A DNA stretch of 41,443 nucleotides from an uncultured Oscillibacter sp. (GTDB lineage: Bacteria; Bacillota; Clostridia; Oscillospirales; Oscillospiraceae). The notes below the pieces were generated by a model. The model was given only the letters and a program-made list of their open reading frames with translations, was not told where the DNA came from and searched no databases. Shown one piece after another: positions 14,663 to 23,681 of the stretch (the stretch's first letter is position 1; every line of letters starts with the position of its first letter). The DNA lies in assembly GCA_902476875.1 (NCBI GenBank), contig CABSFC010000011.1, forward strand, positions 1 through 41,443, written 5' to 3'. Both the position numbers and the translations under genes were made by a program.

Positions 14663-15279
14663 TGGCAATGTACGCGCGGCTGTACTGGGAGTTTTTCAAG
14701 ACCGGCCTGTTCGCCATCGGCGGCGGTCTTGCCACGCTGCCCTTTTTGAAGGAGATCGGGGAGAGCACCGGCTGGTACAGCTATACGGACCTGATGAACA
14801 TGCTGGCGGTGTCCGAGTCCACCCCCGGCCCCATCGGCATCAACATGGCCACCTACGTGGGCTTCACCGTGGGCGGCATCCCCGGGGCGCTCATCGCCAC
14901 TATTGGCGAGGTGACGCCCTCCATCGTCGTGATTCTGATCGTGGCGGCGATGCTGAAAAAGTTCCGGGACAGCAAGTATGTCAACAACGCGTTCTACGGC
15001 CTGCGCCCCGCCTCCACGGGCCTGATCGGCGCGGCCTGCGTGGCGGTGGTTCTGGAGGTATTGACGGCTGTGCAGGTGACAAGCCCCGCCCCGGGAGAGG
15101 GCATCGTGAACCTCTTCAGTCTGGCGGACGGCGCGCTGATCAACCTGCGGGGCGTGGCCCTGGCGGCGGTGCTGCTGGTGCTGACCAATTGGGTCAAGCG
15201 CGTCCGGGACTGGCATCCCATCGTGTTCATCGGCATCTCCGCCGTGGTGGGCGTGGTGTTCCGCTTCGGCGGCGCGTGA
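14659..15279 (+). CDS. Chromate transporter, ChrA second half
   Basis: A 206-residue ChrA paralogue of its upstream neighbour, with FFKTGLFAIGGGLATLPFLKEIGE near the start and SESTPGPIGINMATYVGF (about 57-74). It starts at ATG 14659 overlapping the previous stop; GGAGGTGAGGGG lies upstream. The two genes form a ChrA heterodimer cassette. The C-terminal part has three more hydrophobic segments. Confidence 0.88.
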   Translation: MMAMYARLYWEFFKTGLFAIGGGLATLPFLKEIGESTGWYSYTDLMNMLAVSESTPGPIGINMATYVGFTVGGIPGALIATIGEVTPSIVVILIVAAMLKKFRDSKYVNNAFYGLRPASTGLIGAACVAVVLEVLTAVQVTSPAPGEGIVNLFSLADGALINLRGVALAAVLLVLTNWVKRVRDWHPIVFIGISAVVGVVFRFGGA

Positions 15280-15332
15280 CGGGGAGATCGGCGGAAATCG
15301 GCGGATTTCCCCGAAAAAACAGCGGTCCGCTC

Positions 15333-15361
15333 TTGACGGCTGTTGGAAAAGCCGATATTAT
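15333..15361 (+). promoter_or_regulatory. Promoter of the SH3/Ig-like membrane protein gene
   Basis: TTGACG (15333-15338) and TATTAT (15356-15361) with a 17-base spacer, about 80 bases ahead of the start codon. Confidence 0.75.
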
Positions 15362-15440
15362 GTAAAGTACAGAGAATTTGCGCGGCCCCGCCGCCGCGGC
15401 GTGGATGAGAAGTGACAGAAAAATTGCGGGAGGATGAACC

Positions 15441-16412
15441 ATGGCAATGAAGCGCTGCCCCGTCTGCGGGGAGAAATACTCCGATACATATCGGGACTGC
15501 CCTTTCTGTGAGGAGGAAGAGGCCTTGCGGGACGGAGAGGAGATCCGCCGCAGCCCCAGGCGGGGCAAGCGGGCTCCCCACGGGCGGCAGTACAGCCTGA
15601 TCACCCCCACGCTGATCGTATTGATTTTGATCATGGCGGGCCTGCTGATCTACCTGCTGTACGGCGACAGGATCGCGGAGAAGTTTGGCAAGGAAGGCGA
15701 AGCGGACACGCCCCCGACGGAGGACGTCACGCCCCCCATCGAGCCGGTGGAGCCCTCCGTGGGCGACGACGGCGAAGGGCAGGAACCCGACGGAGACAAC
15801 AGCGGCGTCATGCCGGAGGGTCCCGACGACACGACCGTCACGCCCTCCGTCACGACGGACTATGACAAGCTGATGGCCCTGCCCGGCGGCCTGGGCCTGA
15901 GCACCACGGACTTCACGCTGAAGACGGTGGGCGAGACCGCCACCATCCGGGTGACCTCCGGCGGCAGCGGCAGCTACACCTGGGCCAGCGAGGACGAGGG
16001 CGTGGCCTCCGTGGATCAGAGCGGCAAGGTGACGGCCGTCTCCCGGGGCACGGTGAACATCGTGGTGTCCGACGGCAGCAAGAAGGGCGTGTGCATCGTC
16101 CGGTGCAACGTGAGCGGCTCCGCTCCGGCCACCACGCCCAGCACCACACCCTCGACGCCCGCCACGACCACGACGCCCAGCACCGGCTCCGGCCTGAAAG
16201 CGGGCGCCGCCACGGTGGTCAACGGCGGCAACGGCGTGTTTGTGCGCTCCGGTCCCGGCACCAGCTACGAGGCCCTGGCCACCGTCCCCAACGGCGCGGA
16301 CATCCAGATCGTGGAGAGCGCCGGGGACGGCTGGTACAAGATCACCTTCTCCGACGTGGGCGGCTCCACCGCCACCGGCTATATGAAGGGCGACTTCCTG
16401 GCCAACAAGTGA
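15441..16412 (+). CDS. Zinc-ribbon, membrane-anchored protein with Ig-like and SH3 domains
   Basis: A 323-residue protein. Residues 6-23 form a zinc ribbon (CPVCGEKY...CPFC) on the cytoplasmic side; 52-74 a membrane helix (LITPTLIVLILIMAGLLIYLLY); 80-135 an acidic Pro/Thr-rich extracellular stalk; 150-225 a bacterial Ig-like (Big_2) domain with WASEDEGVASVDQSGKVTAVSRG; 228-250 a Thr/Pro linker; 252-323 an SH3-type domain (VFVRSGPGTSYEALATVPNG, GWYKITF). The layout suggests a cell-wall-binding sensor or anchor. ATG at 15441 follows GGGAGG. It has its own promoter and a hairpin behind it, so it is transcribed alone. Confidence 0.82.
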   Translation: MAMKRCPVCGEKYSDTYRDCPFCEEEEALRDGEEIRRSPRRGKRAPHGRQYSLITPTLIVLILIMAGLLIYLLYGDRIAEKFGKEGEADTPPTEDVTPPIEPVEPSVGDDGEGQEPDGDNSGVMPEGPDDTTVTPSVTTDYDKLMALPGGLGLSTTDFTLKTVGETATIRVTSGGSGSYTWASEDEGVASVDQSGKVTAVSRGTVNIVVSDGSKKGVCIVRCNVSGSAPATTPSTTPSTPATTTTPSTGSGLKAGAATVVNGGNGVFVRSGPGTSYEALATVPNGADIQIVESAGDGWYKITFSDVGGSTATGYMKGDFLANK

Positions 16413-16431
16413 CGGAAAACCTGTGATCAAA

Positions 16432-16465
16432 AATATCCCCGGATGCGGATGCATCCGGGGATATT
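16432..16465 (+). terminator. Strong hairpin after the SH3-domain gene
   Basis: A perfect 15-bp stem (16432-16446 with 16451-16465) with a GGAT loop. There is no long T run, so it may be a weak terminator or an mRNA-stabilising structure. Confidence 0.55.
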
Positions 16466-16468
16466 CCG

Positions 16469-16497
16469 TTGCATGGACCCCAAAAACGTGTTATGAT
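16469..16497 (+). promoter_or_regulatory. Promoter of the ABC exporter operon
   Basis: TTGCAT (16469-16474) and TATGAT (16492-16497) with 17 bases between, about 40 bases ahead of the ATG. Confidence 0.7.
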
Positions 16498-16535
16498 ATA
16501 TACTGTATCGATATGGAAATTAAGGAGCATCGCGT

Positions 16536-18287
16536 ATGACGACCCAAGAGTTTCAGCAGAAATCCTCTTTGCAGATTTTTCTGTCCTACTTCAAGCCCCA
16601 CCGCAAGCTGTTCATCATGGACCTGTGCTGCGCCCTGGTGATCTCCCTGATCGACCTGGCTTTCCCGGCGGTCTCCCGCTGGTGCATGTACCAGCTGCTG
16701 CCGAGAAGCGCCTACCGGACCTTTTTCGCCGTCATGGCGGTGGTGTTCGTGGCTTTCGCTCTGCGGGCGGTGCTGACCTACGTCATCTGCTACTGGGGCC
16801 ACACCTTTGGCATCCTGGTGGAGGCGGACATCCGCCGGGACCTGTTCCGCCACATGCAGGAGCTGAGCTTCGACTACTTTGACCGCAACCGCACCGGCCA
16901 GCTGATGAGCCGCCTGACCGCGGACCTCTTCGACATCACGGAGCTGGCTCACCACGGCCCGGAGGACCTCTTCATCTCCGGCGTCACCATCGTGGGGGCT
17001 CTGGCGGTCATGTTCTCCATCCAGTGGCGGCTGGCGCTGATCATCGCCATCATCCTGCCCATCTTTTTGATGGTGGTGTGGGCCTGCCGCCGCTCCATGA
17101 GCGCCACGTCGGTGAAGGTGAAGCAGAAGACGGCGATCATCAACGCGGATATTGAGTCCGGCCTCTCCGGCATCCGCACCGCCAAGGCCTTTGCCAACGA
17201 GGAGGCGGAGCTGAAGAAGTTCGAGACCTCCAACGACAGCTTCAAGACCTCCAAGCGGCAGTACCACAAGGCCATGGGGCGGTTCAACGCATCCATGGAG
17301 TTCTTTTTGTGCATCCTGTCCGCGGCGGTCATCGCCGCCGGCGGCTTCTTCATCATGGAGGGGAAGATGGACACGGTGGACCTCATCACCTTCAGCCTGT
17401 ATATCACCACATTTGTCAACCCCATTCGCAAGCTCTCCACCATGGCGGAGATGCTGGCCAACGGCAGCGCCGGCCTGAGCCGGTTCATCGAGCTGATGCG
17501 GACGGAGCCCGCCATGCGGGACGCCCCGGACGCCAAGGTCCTCCAGCGGGTGGAGGGCCGTATCGACGTGGACCACGTCAGCTTCGCCTATCAGGACGAT
17601 CTGGCCGTCCTCCACGACGTGGACCTGCATATCCGCCCCGGCGAGACCGTGGCGGTGGTGGGCCCCTCCGGCGGCGGCAAATCCACGCTGTGCCAGCTGA
17701 TCCCCCGGTTCTACGATGTCACCAGCGGCGCCATCCGCATCGACGGCCAGGATGTCCGCTCCGTGACCCAGGAGTCCCTGCGGCAGAACGTGGGCGTGGT
17801 GCAGCAGGACGTGTTTCTGTTCGCCGCCAGCATCCTGGAGAATATCCGCTACGGCCGCCCCGGCGCCACGGAAGAAGAGGTGGCCCGGGCCGCGAAGCTG
17901 GCGGAGATCTACGACGACATCGTCGCCATGCCCGAGGGCTTCAACACCTACGTGGGCGAGCGGGGCACCCTGCTCTCCGGCGGGCAGAAGCAGCGCATCT
18001 CCATCGCCCGCATCTTCTTGAAAAATCCACCGGTGCTGATCCTGGACGAGGCCACCTCCGCGCTGGACAGCGTAACGGAGGCCAAGCTCCAGGAGACCTT
18101 TGAAAAGCTGTCCCAGGGCCGCACCACCATCATCATCGCCCACCGGCTTTCCACCGTCCGCAACGCCGACCGCATCGCCGTGGTGGAGGAGGGCCGCATC
18201 GCGGAACTGGGCTCCCACGAGGAGCTGATGGCGAAGGACGGCGCTTACGCCGCTCTGGTCCGCACCCAGGAGCTGCGCCATGGATAA
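16536..18287 (+). CDS. ABC transporter, fused permease and ATPase (exporter type)
   Basis: A 583-residue half-transporter of the MsbA/BmrA class. Residues 12-310 hold six membrane helices; residues 340-583 the ATPase with Walker A GPSGGGKST (about 376-384), Q-loop VVQQDVFLF, signature LSGGQKQR (about 480), Walker B VLILDEATSALD (about 500-511) and switch AHRLST. It should work as a homodimer exporting a lipid, peptide or drug; substrate unknown. GGAG-rich site precedes ATG 16536. It overlaps ylmH by eight bases, so co-translation is likely though the two functions are not obviously linked. Confidence 0.9.
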   Translation: MTTQEFQQKSSLQIFLSYFKPHRKLFIMDLCCALVISLIDLAFPAVSRWCMYQLLPRSAYRTFFAVMAVVFVAFALRAVLTYVICYWGHTFGILVEADIRRDLFRHMQELSFDYFDRNRTGQLMSRLTADLFDITELAHHGPEDLFISGVTIVGALAVMFSIQWRLALIIAIILPIFLMVVWACRRSMSATSVKVKQKTAIINADIESGLSGIRTAKAFANEEAELKKFETSNDSFKTSKRQYHKAMGRFNASMEFFLCILSAAVIAAGGFFIMEGKMDTVDLITFSLYITTFVNPIRKLSTMAEMLANGSAGLSRFIELMRTEPAMRDAPDAKVLQRVEGRIDVDHVSFAYQDDLAVLHDVDLHIRPGETVAVVGPSGGGKSTLCQLIPRFYDVTSGAIRIDGQDVRSVTQESLRQNVGVVQQDVFLFAASILENIRYGRPGATEEEVARAAKLAEIYDDIVAMPEGFNTYVGERGTLLSGGQKQRISIARIFLKNPPVLILDEATSALDSVTEAKLQETFEKLSQGRTTIIIAHRLSTVRNADRIAVVEEGRIAELGSHEELMAKDGAYAALVRTQELRHG

Positions 18288-19077
18288 AGCAAAGCTGCTG
18301 GACCGCCTGGGCGCGACGGGGGAGGACCGGCTGCTGCTTGCCAAGGTCCTGGACCGGGCGGAGCAGGCCGAAAGCCGGAATATCCCCGCCGCCACGGACT
18401 TTTTAAGCCCCCAGCAGCAGATACAGACCCTGGACCTGCTGCGCCTTGCGGGCGTTCCGGAGACCGGATATGTGCGCCTGGGGGGCTACGACGGCGCGGA
18501 GCGGCAATTGTTCCTCTTCCTGCCGGACTGGCTGGACCGGTCAGACGCGGACAGCCAGAGCCCCATCCGCTGCCTGCGGGCGTCCTTCCGGGCGGAATAC
18601 GCCCTGAGCCACCGGGACTTTCTGGGCAGCCTCATGGGCATGGGCATCGTCCGGGAGAAGATCGGGGACATCCTGGTGGGCCCCGCCAGCGCGGATATCA
18701 TCGTGCTGGACACCGTGGCGGAGTTTTTGCTGCAAAGCTGGGATTCCGCAGGGCGGGCGAAGCTGGCTGTCTCCGCCATCGACGCCCGCGACCTCCACTT
18801 CCCGGAGGTCCAGTGCCAGGAGGTGCGGGACACGGTCTCCTCTCTGCGGCTGGACGCGGTGGCGTCCACGGGCTTCAAAATGGCCCGGGGCAAGGCGGCG
18901 GAGCTGATCTCGTCGGGCCGGGTCCAGGTGAACTGGCGGGAGTGCGCGAAGCCGGACAAGCTGCTCTCGGCGGGGGACACCGTCTCTGCCCGGGGCTTTG
19001 GAAAATTTGAGCTGGCGGAGGTGGGCGGCGTCACTCGGAAGGGCCGCACGTCCATTGTGCTGAAGCGCTACGTTTGA
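18280..19077 (+). CDS. ylmH: YlmH-like S4-domain RNA-binding protein
   Basis: A 265-residue YlmH homologue. Residues 1-180 form the two N-terminal domains (FLSPQQQIQTLDLL, RASFRAEYALSHRDFLGSLMGMGIVREKIGDILVGP), residues 185-255 the S4 RNA-binding domain (LRLDAVASTGFKMARGKAAELISSGRVQVNW). YlmH was linked to cell division gene clusters and more recently to ribosome rescue by binding nascent-chain complexes. It is normally in the divIVA region; here it lies behind an ABC exporter. GGAG-type site lies within the upstream gene. Confidence 0.88.
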   Translation: MDKAKLLDRLGATGEDRLLLAKVLDRAEQAESRNIPAATDFLSPQQQIQTLDLLRLAGVPETGYVRLGGYDGAERQLFLFLPDWLDRSDADSQSPIRCLRASFRAEYALSHRDFLGSLMGMGIVREKIGDILVGPASADIIVLDTVAEFLLQSWDSAGRAKLAVSAIDARDLHFPEVQCQEVRDTVSSLRLDAVASTGFKMARGKAAELISSGRVQVNWRECAKPDKLLSAGDTVSARGFGKFELAEVGGVTRKGRTSIVLKRYV

Positions 19078-19089
19078 CAGGGGGCGCGT

Positions 19090-19311
19090 ATGCTGGAATA
19101 CGAATTTGAGACCGTCAACTGCGACGACGGCGGAGGCGGCTACAGCCTGTTCAGCGGCGTGGGCATCGAGACCACCCGGCATCAGGAGATCATCCGGCGG
19201 CGGGCGGCGGATGGCTGGCGTTACGTGGGATTCATCCCCAAGCGCCAGCGGGCCGGCGGATTTATTGAGACGATAGACCTGGTCTTCGAGCGGCAGCGCC
19301 CGGAGACCTGA
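19090..19311 (+). CDS. DUF4177-like small protein
   Basis: A 73-residue protein with the DUF4177-type pattern: MLEYEFETVNC at the start, a helix HQEIIRRRAADGWRYVGFIPK, and a C-terminal strand IDLVFER. The family is a small alpha-beta domain of unknown function. Packed 12 bases ahead of the DUF896 gene. Confidence 0.7.
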   Translation: MLEYEFETVNCDDGGGGYSLFSGVGIETTRHQEIIRRRAADGWRYVGFIPKRQRAGGFIETIDLVFERQRPET

Positions 19312-19323
19312 CGGGAGGACACC

Positions 19324-19533
19324 ATGGATCAAAAACAGATTGACCGCATCAACGAACTGGCCAGGAAAGCGAAGAGCCCCGAGGGCCTGACGGAGTGGGA
19401 GGAGGCCGAGCGGGCCGCCCTGCGCCGGGAGTATGTTGACTCCGTGCTGGGCAGTCTCAGGGGGCAGCTAGACCACACCTATATCGTGGACGACAAGGGG
19501 CACAAGCGGAAGCTGAAAAAGAAGGGGGAGTGA
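19324..19533 (+). CDS. DUF896 (YnzC-like) protein
   Basis: A 69-residue protein: DRINELARKAKSPEGLTEWEEAERAALRREYVDSV is the DUF896 helical hairpin, followed by a Lys-rich tail. In Bacillus the homologue YnzC is a small cytoplasmic protein linked to the SOS regulon; its molecular role is unclear. The stop is three bases from the next start. Confidence 0.88.
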   Translation: MDQKQIDRINELARKAKSPEGLTEWEEAERAALRREYVDSVLGSLRGQLDHTYIVDDKGHKRKLKKKGE

Positions 19534-19536
19534 CCC

Positions 19537-20697
19537 ATGGCTGGCAGACAGACGAAAAAGAAGGAGAACGACTGGGGCTCCTGGGCGCTGATTGTGATCC
19601 TGTTTGCTGTTGGGGTGTGGCCCGTGGCGCTGTTTTTGCTGTTCGCCAAGCTGTTTGGCAGCGACGACAGGCAGAAGCAGGAGGCCCCGCCGCCCCTCCA
19701 GGCGGAGACGGCCCCCAAAGCCCACGCCGGCGCCCAGCCCGGCAAGGCCAAGAAGGCCGTGGGCAAGGTCACCAAGCCCCCGACGGCGAAGAAGTCCACC
19801 GCCCGGGTCCTGAAGATCATCGGCGTCATCGTGGCGCTGGCGGGTCTGGCGGGCTGCTGGGACGCCGTCGATATGATGCTCTGGCTGGGGGAGATGCCCT
19901 CCTACTATCTGGAGGACCTGCTGTCCGCCCTGGCCATGACCGTGGGCGGCGGCGCCATGTTCTTCAGCGGCCTCTCCATGGACCGCCAGATGAAGCGCTA
20001 CGCCAGGTACCTGGCCGTTCTGGGGGACCGGGAGGCCATGGCCGTGGACGAGCTGGCCCGGACCCTGGGCTATTCGGAGCGCCGGGTGGAAAAGGACCTC
20101 CAGAAGATGATCGAAAAGGGGTACTTCGGCGGCAAGGCGTACCTGAACATGGAGCTTGGGTTCCTGTTCCGCAGCGGCGAGGCCGACGCGGCCTGGAAGC
20201 GGAAGCAGCAGGAGGCGGAGAAAGCCCCCACGCCCAAGGAGGCGGAGGAGGGCTACTCGGGGATCCTGCGGAACATCCGCCGGGCCAACGACGACATCGC
20301 GGACCCCGTCCTCTCCGCCAAGATCGACCGGCTGGAGGAGATCACCGCCAAGATCTTCCGGGCGGTGGAGGAGGACCCGAAGAAGCGGGGCAAGATCGAC
20401 ACCTTCCTGAACTACTACCTGCCCACCACCCAGAAGCTGCTGGACTCCTACGCCCAGTTTGAGGCCGCCGGCGTGGAGGGGGAGAACCTGCGGCAGGCCA
20501 AGCAGCGGATCGAGGCCACCATGGACTCCATCGTCAAGGGCTTTGAGCACCAGCTGGACGAGCTGTACAAGGCCGACGCCATGGACGTGGATAGCGACAT
20601 CCGGGTCATGGAGACCATGCTCCGGCGGGACACCGCCAGCGTGGAGCAGGACTTCGGCCTGGGCGGCACCGCCGCCCAGCGGGAGGAAAAACCGTAA
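19537..20697 (+). CDS. XpaC-family membrane protein
   Basis: A 386-residue protein. Residues 15-36 and 90-140 contain membrane segments (WALIVILFAVGVWPVALFLLF; VLKIIGVIVALAGLAG). A basic Ala/Pro linker lies between. Residues 150-190 look like a winged helix (RYLAVLGDREAMAVDELARTLGYSERRVEKDLQKMIEKGYF). Residues 225-365 are the helical XpaC domain, with FLNYYLPTTQKLLDSYAQFE, annotated in Bacillus as 5-bromo-4-chloroindolyl phosphate hydrolysis protein; a true enzymatic role is doubtful. Many Clostridia pair it with a TelA-like tellurite-resistance gene, not seen here. A terminator follows. Confidence 0.85.
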   Translation: MAGRQTKKKENDWGSWALIVILFAVGVWPVALFLLFAKLFGSDDRQKQEAPPPLQAETAPKAHAGAQPGKAKKAVGKVTKPPTAKKSTARVLKIIGVIVALAGLAGCWDAVDMMLWLGEMPSYYLEDLLSALAMTVGGGAMFFSGLSMDRQMKRYARYLAVLGDREAMAVDELARTLGYSERRVEKDLQKMIEKGYFGGKAYLNMELGFLFRSGEADAAWKRKQQEAEKAPTPKEAEEGYSGILRNIRRANDDIADPVLSAKIDRLEEITAKIFRAVEEDPKKRGKIDTFLNYYLPTTQKLLDSYAQFEAAGVEGENLRQAKQRIEATMDSIVKGFEHQLDELYKADAMDVDSDIRVMETMLRRDTASVEQDFGLGGTAAQREEKP

Positions 20698-20703
20698 ATA
20701 AAG

Positions 20704-20733
20704 ACCGGCCCGCCGTCAGACGGGCCGGTTTTT
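20704..20733 (+). terminator. Rho-independent terminator after XpaC gene
   Basis: A 9-bp GC stem (20704-20712 with 20721-20729) with a T run to 20733, seven bases after the stop. Confidence 0.88.
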
Positions 20734-20805
20734 CCGCGCGCAACAGTTCGTTGCGTGACTTTTCAGCCGCCGGGCGGTATCCTGAAAGGAAAGGGGGGAT
20801 GGTAA

Positions 20806-21450
20806 GTGAACGCCGTTGCCAAGAACTTGAAGCGCCTGCGCAAACAGGCGGGCCTGACCCAGGAGGAGCTGGCGGCGCGGCTCCACGTGACCCGGCAGGC
20901 GGTGTCCAACTGGGAGACCGCCAGGACCCAGCCGGATATCGAGACTCTGACGGCTCTGGCGGAGGCTCTGGGGACGGACGCGGGAGAGCTGATCTGCGGT
21001 CCCCGGCCCAAGGCGGAGGGCTATCCCCGGTATCAGAAAAAGTACGCTGTTTGCACGGCGGTGTGCGCCGTTTTGCTGCTGGCCTGGGCGCTGACGGAGG
21101 TATGGGGACTGCCGTATATGAAGCAGGCCGCGAAGCGGGGCGGGCCGCTGCTGTGGTATTATGTGCTGATCATACGGCCGCTGTTCCTGTTCACGGCGGG
21201 CGTGCTGTTGCCGTCCCTCGCCTCCCTCCGGATGGATATCCGCCTGGGCTGGGCGCGGCTCCGCCGGGGCTTGACGGCTTTGGGGCTGCTTTTGCTGGGG
21301 TGGTATCTCCTGTGGCTGTTCTGCCTGTTCGTGTACTGCCCGGACATCCTGCGCCCCTGGCTTACCATAGTGCTGCGCGGTGAACCGCTGCTGCGCGGCG
21401 GCCCTGTGTTTCTCTCCGGCCTCTGCCTCTTTCTGGGGCTGAACCGCTGA
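20806..21450 (+). CDS. XRE-family regulator with C-terminal membrane domain
   Basis: A 214-residue protein. Residues 5-63 are a canonical HTH (NLKRLRKQAGLTQEELAARLHVTRQAVSNWETARTQPDIETL). Residues 75-214 hold about four hydrophobic segments, so the regulator is tied to the membrane, a common arrangement in Clostridia of unknown signal. GTG at 20806 follows a GGGGGG stretch. A weak promoter-like pair (GTGACT near 20755, TATCCT near 20778) lies upstream. Genes under its control are unknown. Confidence 0.82.
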   Translation: MNAVAKNLKRLRKQAGLTQEELAARLHVTRQAVSNWETARTQPDIETLTALAEALGTDAGELICGPRPKAEGYPRYQKKYAVCTAVCAVLLLAWALTEVWGLPYMKQAAKRGGPLLWYYVLIIRPLFLFTAGVLLPSLASLRMDIRLGWARLRRGLTALGLLLLGWYLLWLFCLFVYCPDILRPWLTIVLRGEPLLRGGPVFLSGLCLFLGLNR

Positions 21451-21455
21451 GAGAC

Positions 21456-21485
21456 TTGCATGAACCCCGCCGGATGCGGTATACT
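21456..21485 (+). promoter_or_regulatory. Promoter of pepD
   Basis: TTGCAT (21456-21461) and TATACT (21480-21485) with 18 bases between. It starts directly after the XRE gene and excludes ATG codons in this stretch as starts of pepD. Confidence 0.7.
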
Positions 21486-21521
21486 CTGGGTATCATGAAA
21501 CGTGAAAAAGGAGCGACCGAC

Positions 21522-22961
21522 ATGTCCGTATTGGACCACCTGGAACCCAACAGCGTGTTCCGCTTTTTTGAGGAGCTGTGCGCCATCCCCCACGGCTCCC
21601 GCAACACCGGGGCCGTCAGCGACTGGTGCGTGGCGTTCGCCAGGGCCCGGGGCCTGGAGCACTACCGGGACGGCGCCGACAACGTCATCATCATCCGGGA
21701 GTCCACCCCCGGCTATGAGGACGCGGCCCCTGTTATCCTCCAGGGCCACCTGGACATGGTGTGCGAGCGGGAGCCGGGCTGCGGCAAGGACATGGCCCGG
21801 GAGGGCCTGGAACTGGCGGTGGACGGCGATTTTATCTATGCGAAGGGCACCACCCTGGGCGGCGACGACGGCATCGCCGTGGCCATGGCCCTGGCGATTC
21901 TGGACGATGCGTCCATCCCCCATCCCCGGCTGGAGGTGGTGCTGACCACCGACGAGGAGATCGGTATGCTGGGCGCGGCGGCGCTGGACGCCTCTCCCCT
22001 GCGGGGGCGGCAGCTGATCAACCTGGACTCCGAGGAGGAGGGCGTCTTTACCGTCAGCTGCGCCGGCGGCAGCCTGACGCGCTGCGCGCTGCCGGTGCGG
22101 CGGGAGCTCTTCCCGGGCGCGGCGCTGCGCCTCCGTGTGTCCGGCCTGGCGGGCGGCCACTCCGGCACGGAGATCCACAGGGGCCGGGCAAACGCCGACC
22201 TTCTGCTGGGCCGTCTTCTGCGGGCCATGTCCGCCGTGACGGAGCTGCGGCTGGTGTCTGCTGACGGCGGCTTGAAGGACAACGCCATCCCCGTGGCGGC
22301 GGAGGCCGTTGTGGCGGTGTCGGACGCGGACCGCGCCAAAGATGCCGCCGCAGCCCTTGCGGCGGCGCTGGAAGGGGAATACCGGACCACGGACCCCGTC
22401 CTCTCCGTGGAAATCCTCCCGGCGGAGACAGCGGAGACCCCCATGGACGCAGCCTCCACCCGGCGGGCGCTGTGCTTGCTCGCCTGCGCTCCCAACGGCG
22501 TCCAGGAGATGAGCCATGACATCCCCGGCCTGGTGCAGACCTCCCTGAATCTGGGGATTTTGGAGACCACTGAGACGGAGCTGTCCGCCGCTTTTTGCGT
22601 CCGCAGCTCCGTGGCCAGCCAGAAGGAGTTGCTCCACGACCGTCTCCGCTGCCTGACGGAACAGTTGGGCGGCACGGTGGACATCACCGGGGACTACCCC
22701 GCCTGGGAATACCGCCGGGACTCCGTCCTGCGGGAGCGGATGGTGGAGGCGTTCCGGGAGCAGTACGGCCGGGCCCCCAGGATCGAGGCCATCCATGCCG
22801 GTGTGGAGTGCGGGCTGCTGTGCGGCAAGCTGCCGGGGCTGGACTGCGTGTCCATCGGCCCGGACCTGACGGAGATCCACACGCCCCGGGAGAGGATGAG
22901 CATCTCCTCTGTCCAGCGGGTGTGGGCGTTTGTGCTGGAGGTCCTGCGGCGGAGCAAATAA
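21522..22961 (+). CDS. pepD: Aminoacyl-histidine dipeptidase (M20 family, PepD)
   Basis: A 479-residue M20C metallopeptidase. Metal and catalytic motifs in order: GHLDMV (His about 75), GGDDGIAVAMAL with the bridging Asp (about 112-120), TTDEEIGMLGA with the catalytic Glu pair (about 143-152), LDSEEEG, the dimerisation-domain motif SGLAGGHSGTEI, and the late AGVECGLL with a metal-binding Glu. It hydrolyses Xaa-His and other dipeptides in the cytoplasm. The ATG at 21522 has AAAGGAG eight bases upstream; longer in-frame versions begin inside the promoter. Transcribed alone between promoter and terminator. Confidence 0.92.
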   Translation: MSVLDHLEPNSVFRFFEELCAIPHGSRNTGAVSDWCVAFARARGLEHYRDGADNVIIIRESTPGYEDAAPVILQGHLDMVCEREPGCGKDMAREGLELAVDGDFIYAKGTTLGGDDGIAVAMALAILDDASIPHPRLEVVLTTDEEIGMLGAAALDASPLRGRQLINLDSEEEGVFTVSCAGGSLTRCALPVRRELFPGAALRLRVSGLAGGHSGTEIHRGRANADLLLGRLLRAMSAVTELRLVSADGGLKDNAIPVAAEAVVAVSDADRAKDAAAALAAALEGEYRTTDPVLSVEILPAETAETPMDAASTRRALCLLACAPNGVQEMSHDIPGLVQTSLNLGILETTETELSAAFCVRSSVASQKELLHDRLRCLTEQLGGTVDITGDYPAWEYRRDSVLRERMVEAFREQYGRAPRIEAIHAGVECGLLCGKLPGLDCVSIGPDLTEIHTPRERMSISSVQRVWAFVLEVLRRSK

Positions 22962-22965
22962 GGCA

Positions 22966-22998
22966 AAAAGAAAGAGCGGCAACGCCGCTCTTTCTTTT
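22966..22998. terminator. Bidirectional terminator between pepD and DUF308 gene
   Basis: A 15-bp stem (22966-22980 with 22984-22998), AAC loop, with T-rich and A-rich sides; it serves converging genes on both strands and even includes the stop codon region of the minus-strand gene. Confidence 0.88.
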
Positions 22999-23605
22999 AT
23001 TCGTCCTTCACGTCCCGATACTCCACATCCACGGCGTTCCGGGAGGCGTCGGCGTCCCGCTCCGCCTGCCGGACGGTCCGGCTGACCTGGACGGTGATCC
23101 AGATGTCGCTGACGCCGTCGTAGATCAGAAAGACGCCGATAATGCGGACCACGGTGGTGAACGCCTCAAAGGGGTCGAACACCAGCACCGCGCCCAGGAC
23201 CAGCGTCACCAGTCCCAGCAGCAGGGCGGCGGTCCAGCGGGGCGAGCCGTTCTTCCGCAGCGTAACGGCGTCTCCCAGGTCGCTGACGCCGTGGATACAG
23301 ATCAAAACGCCGATGATGCGGGGGATGATGACCGCCACCAGAGTAGGCCGGGCCATCAGCCACACGCCCACCGCCGCCAAAATCACGCCGATCACCAGAT
23401 GGGCGGCGGCGTAGAGGCTGCCGTCCCGGCAGCGCAGGAACACAGCGATGTCGATCAGCCCGCACACCAGTAAGATCAGCCCCAGAGCCGTGCACAGCAC
23501 GCTGGTGGACAGCTCCGGCCACAGCAGCAGGACCGCGCCCAGCACAGCGTACAGCGCGGCGGTGACCAGCGCGTTGGTTTTGATGCGTTTGAAAAGACCG
23601 TTCAT
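22997..23605 (-). CDS. DUF308 (HdeD-like) membrane protein
   Basis: A 202-residue protein with six predicted membrane helices arranged as three repeated pairs (ALYAVLGAVLLLWPELS, LGLILLVCGLIDIAVFL, AHLVIGVILAAVGVWLM, IIGVLICIHGVSDLGDAV, LLLGLVTLVLGAVLVFDP, VVRIIGVFLIYDGVSDI). This fits DUF308, related to E. coli HdeD, whose role is linked to acid stress but not settled. The hydrophilic tail (RQAERDADASRNAVDVEY) is cytoplasmic. ATG at 23605 has only a weak GGGG site. Longer in-frame extension upstream enters the neighbouring gene and is rejected. Confidence 0.8.
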   Translation of the reverse strand: MNGLFKRIKTNALVTAALYAVLGAVLLLWPELSTSVLCTALGLILLVCGLIDIAVFLRCRDGSLYAAAHLVIGVILAAVGVWLMARPTLVAVIIPRIIGVLICIHGVSDLGDAVTLRKNGSPRWTAALLLGLVTLVLGAVLVFDPFEAFTTVVRIIGVFLIYDGVSDIWITVQVSRTVRQAERDADASRNAVDVEYRDVKDE

Positions 23606-23681
23606 ACGGAAAGCCCCATTTCTACCTGTGATAGCTTTAGTATACGCTCTTTTTCGGATTTGTGAAGCCCCTTTTCGACAC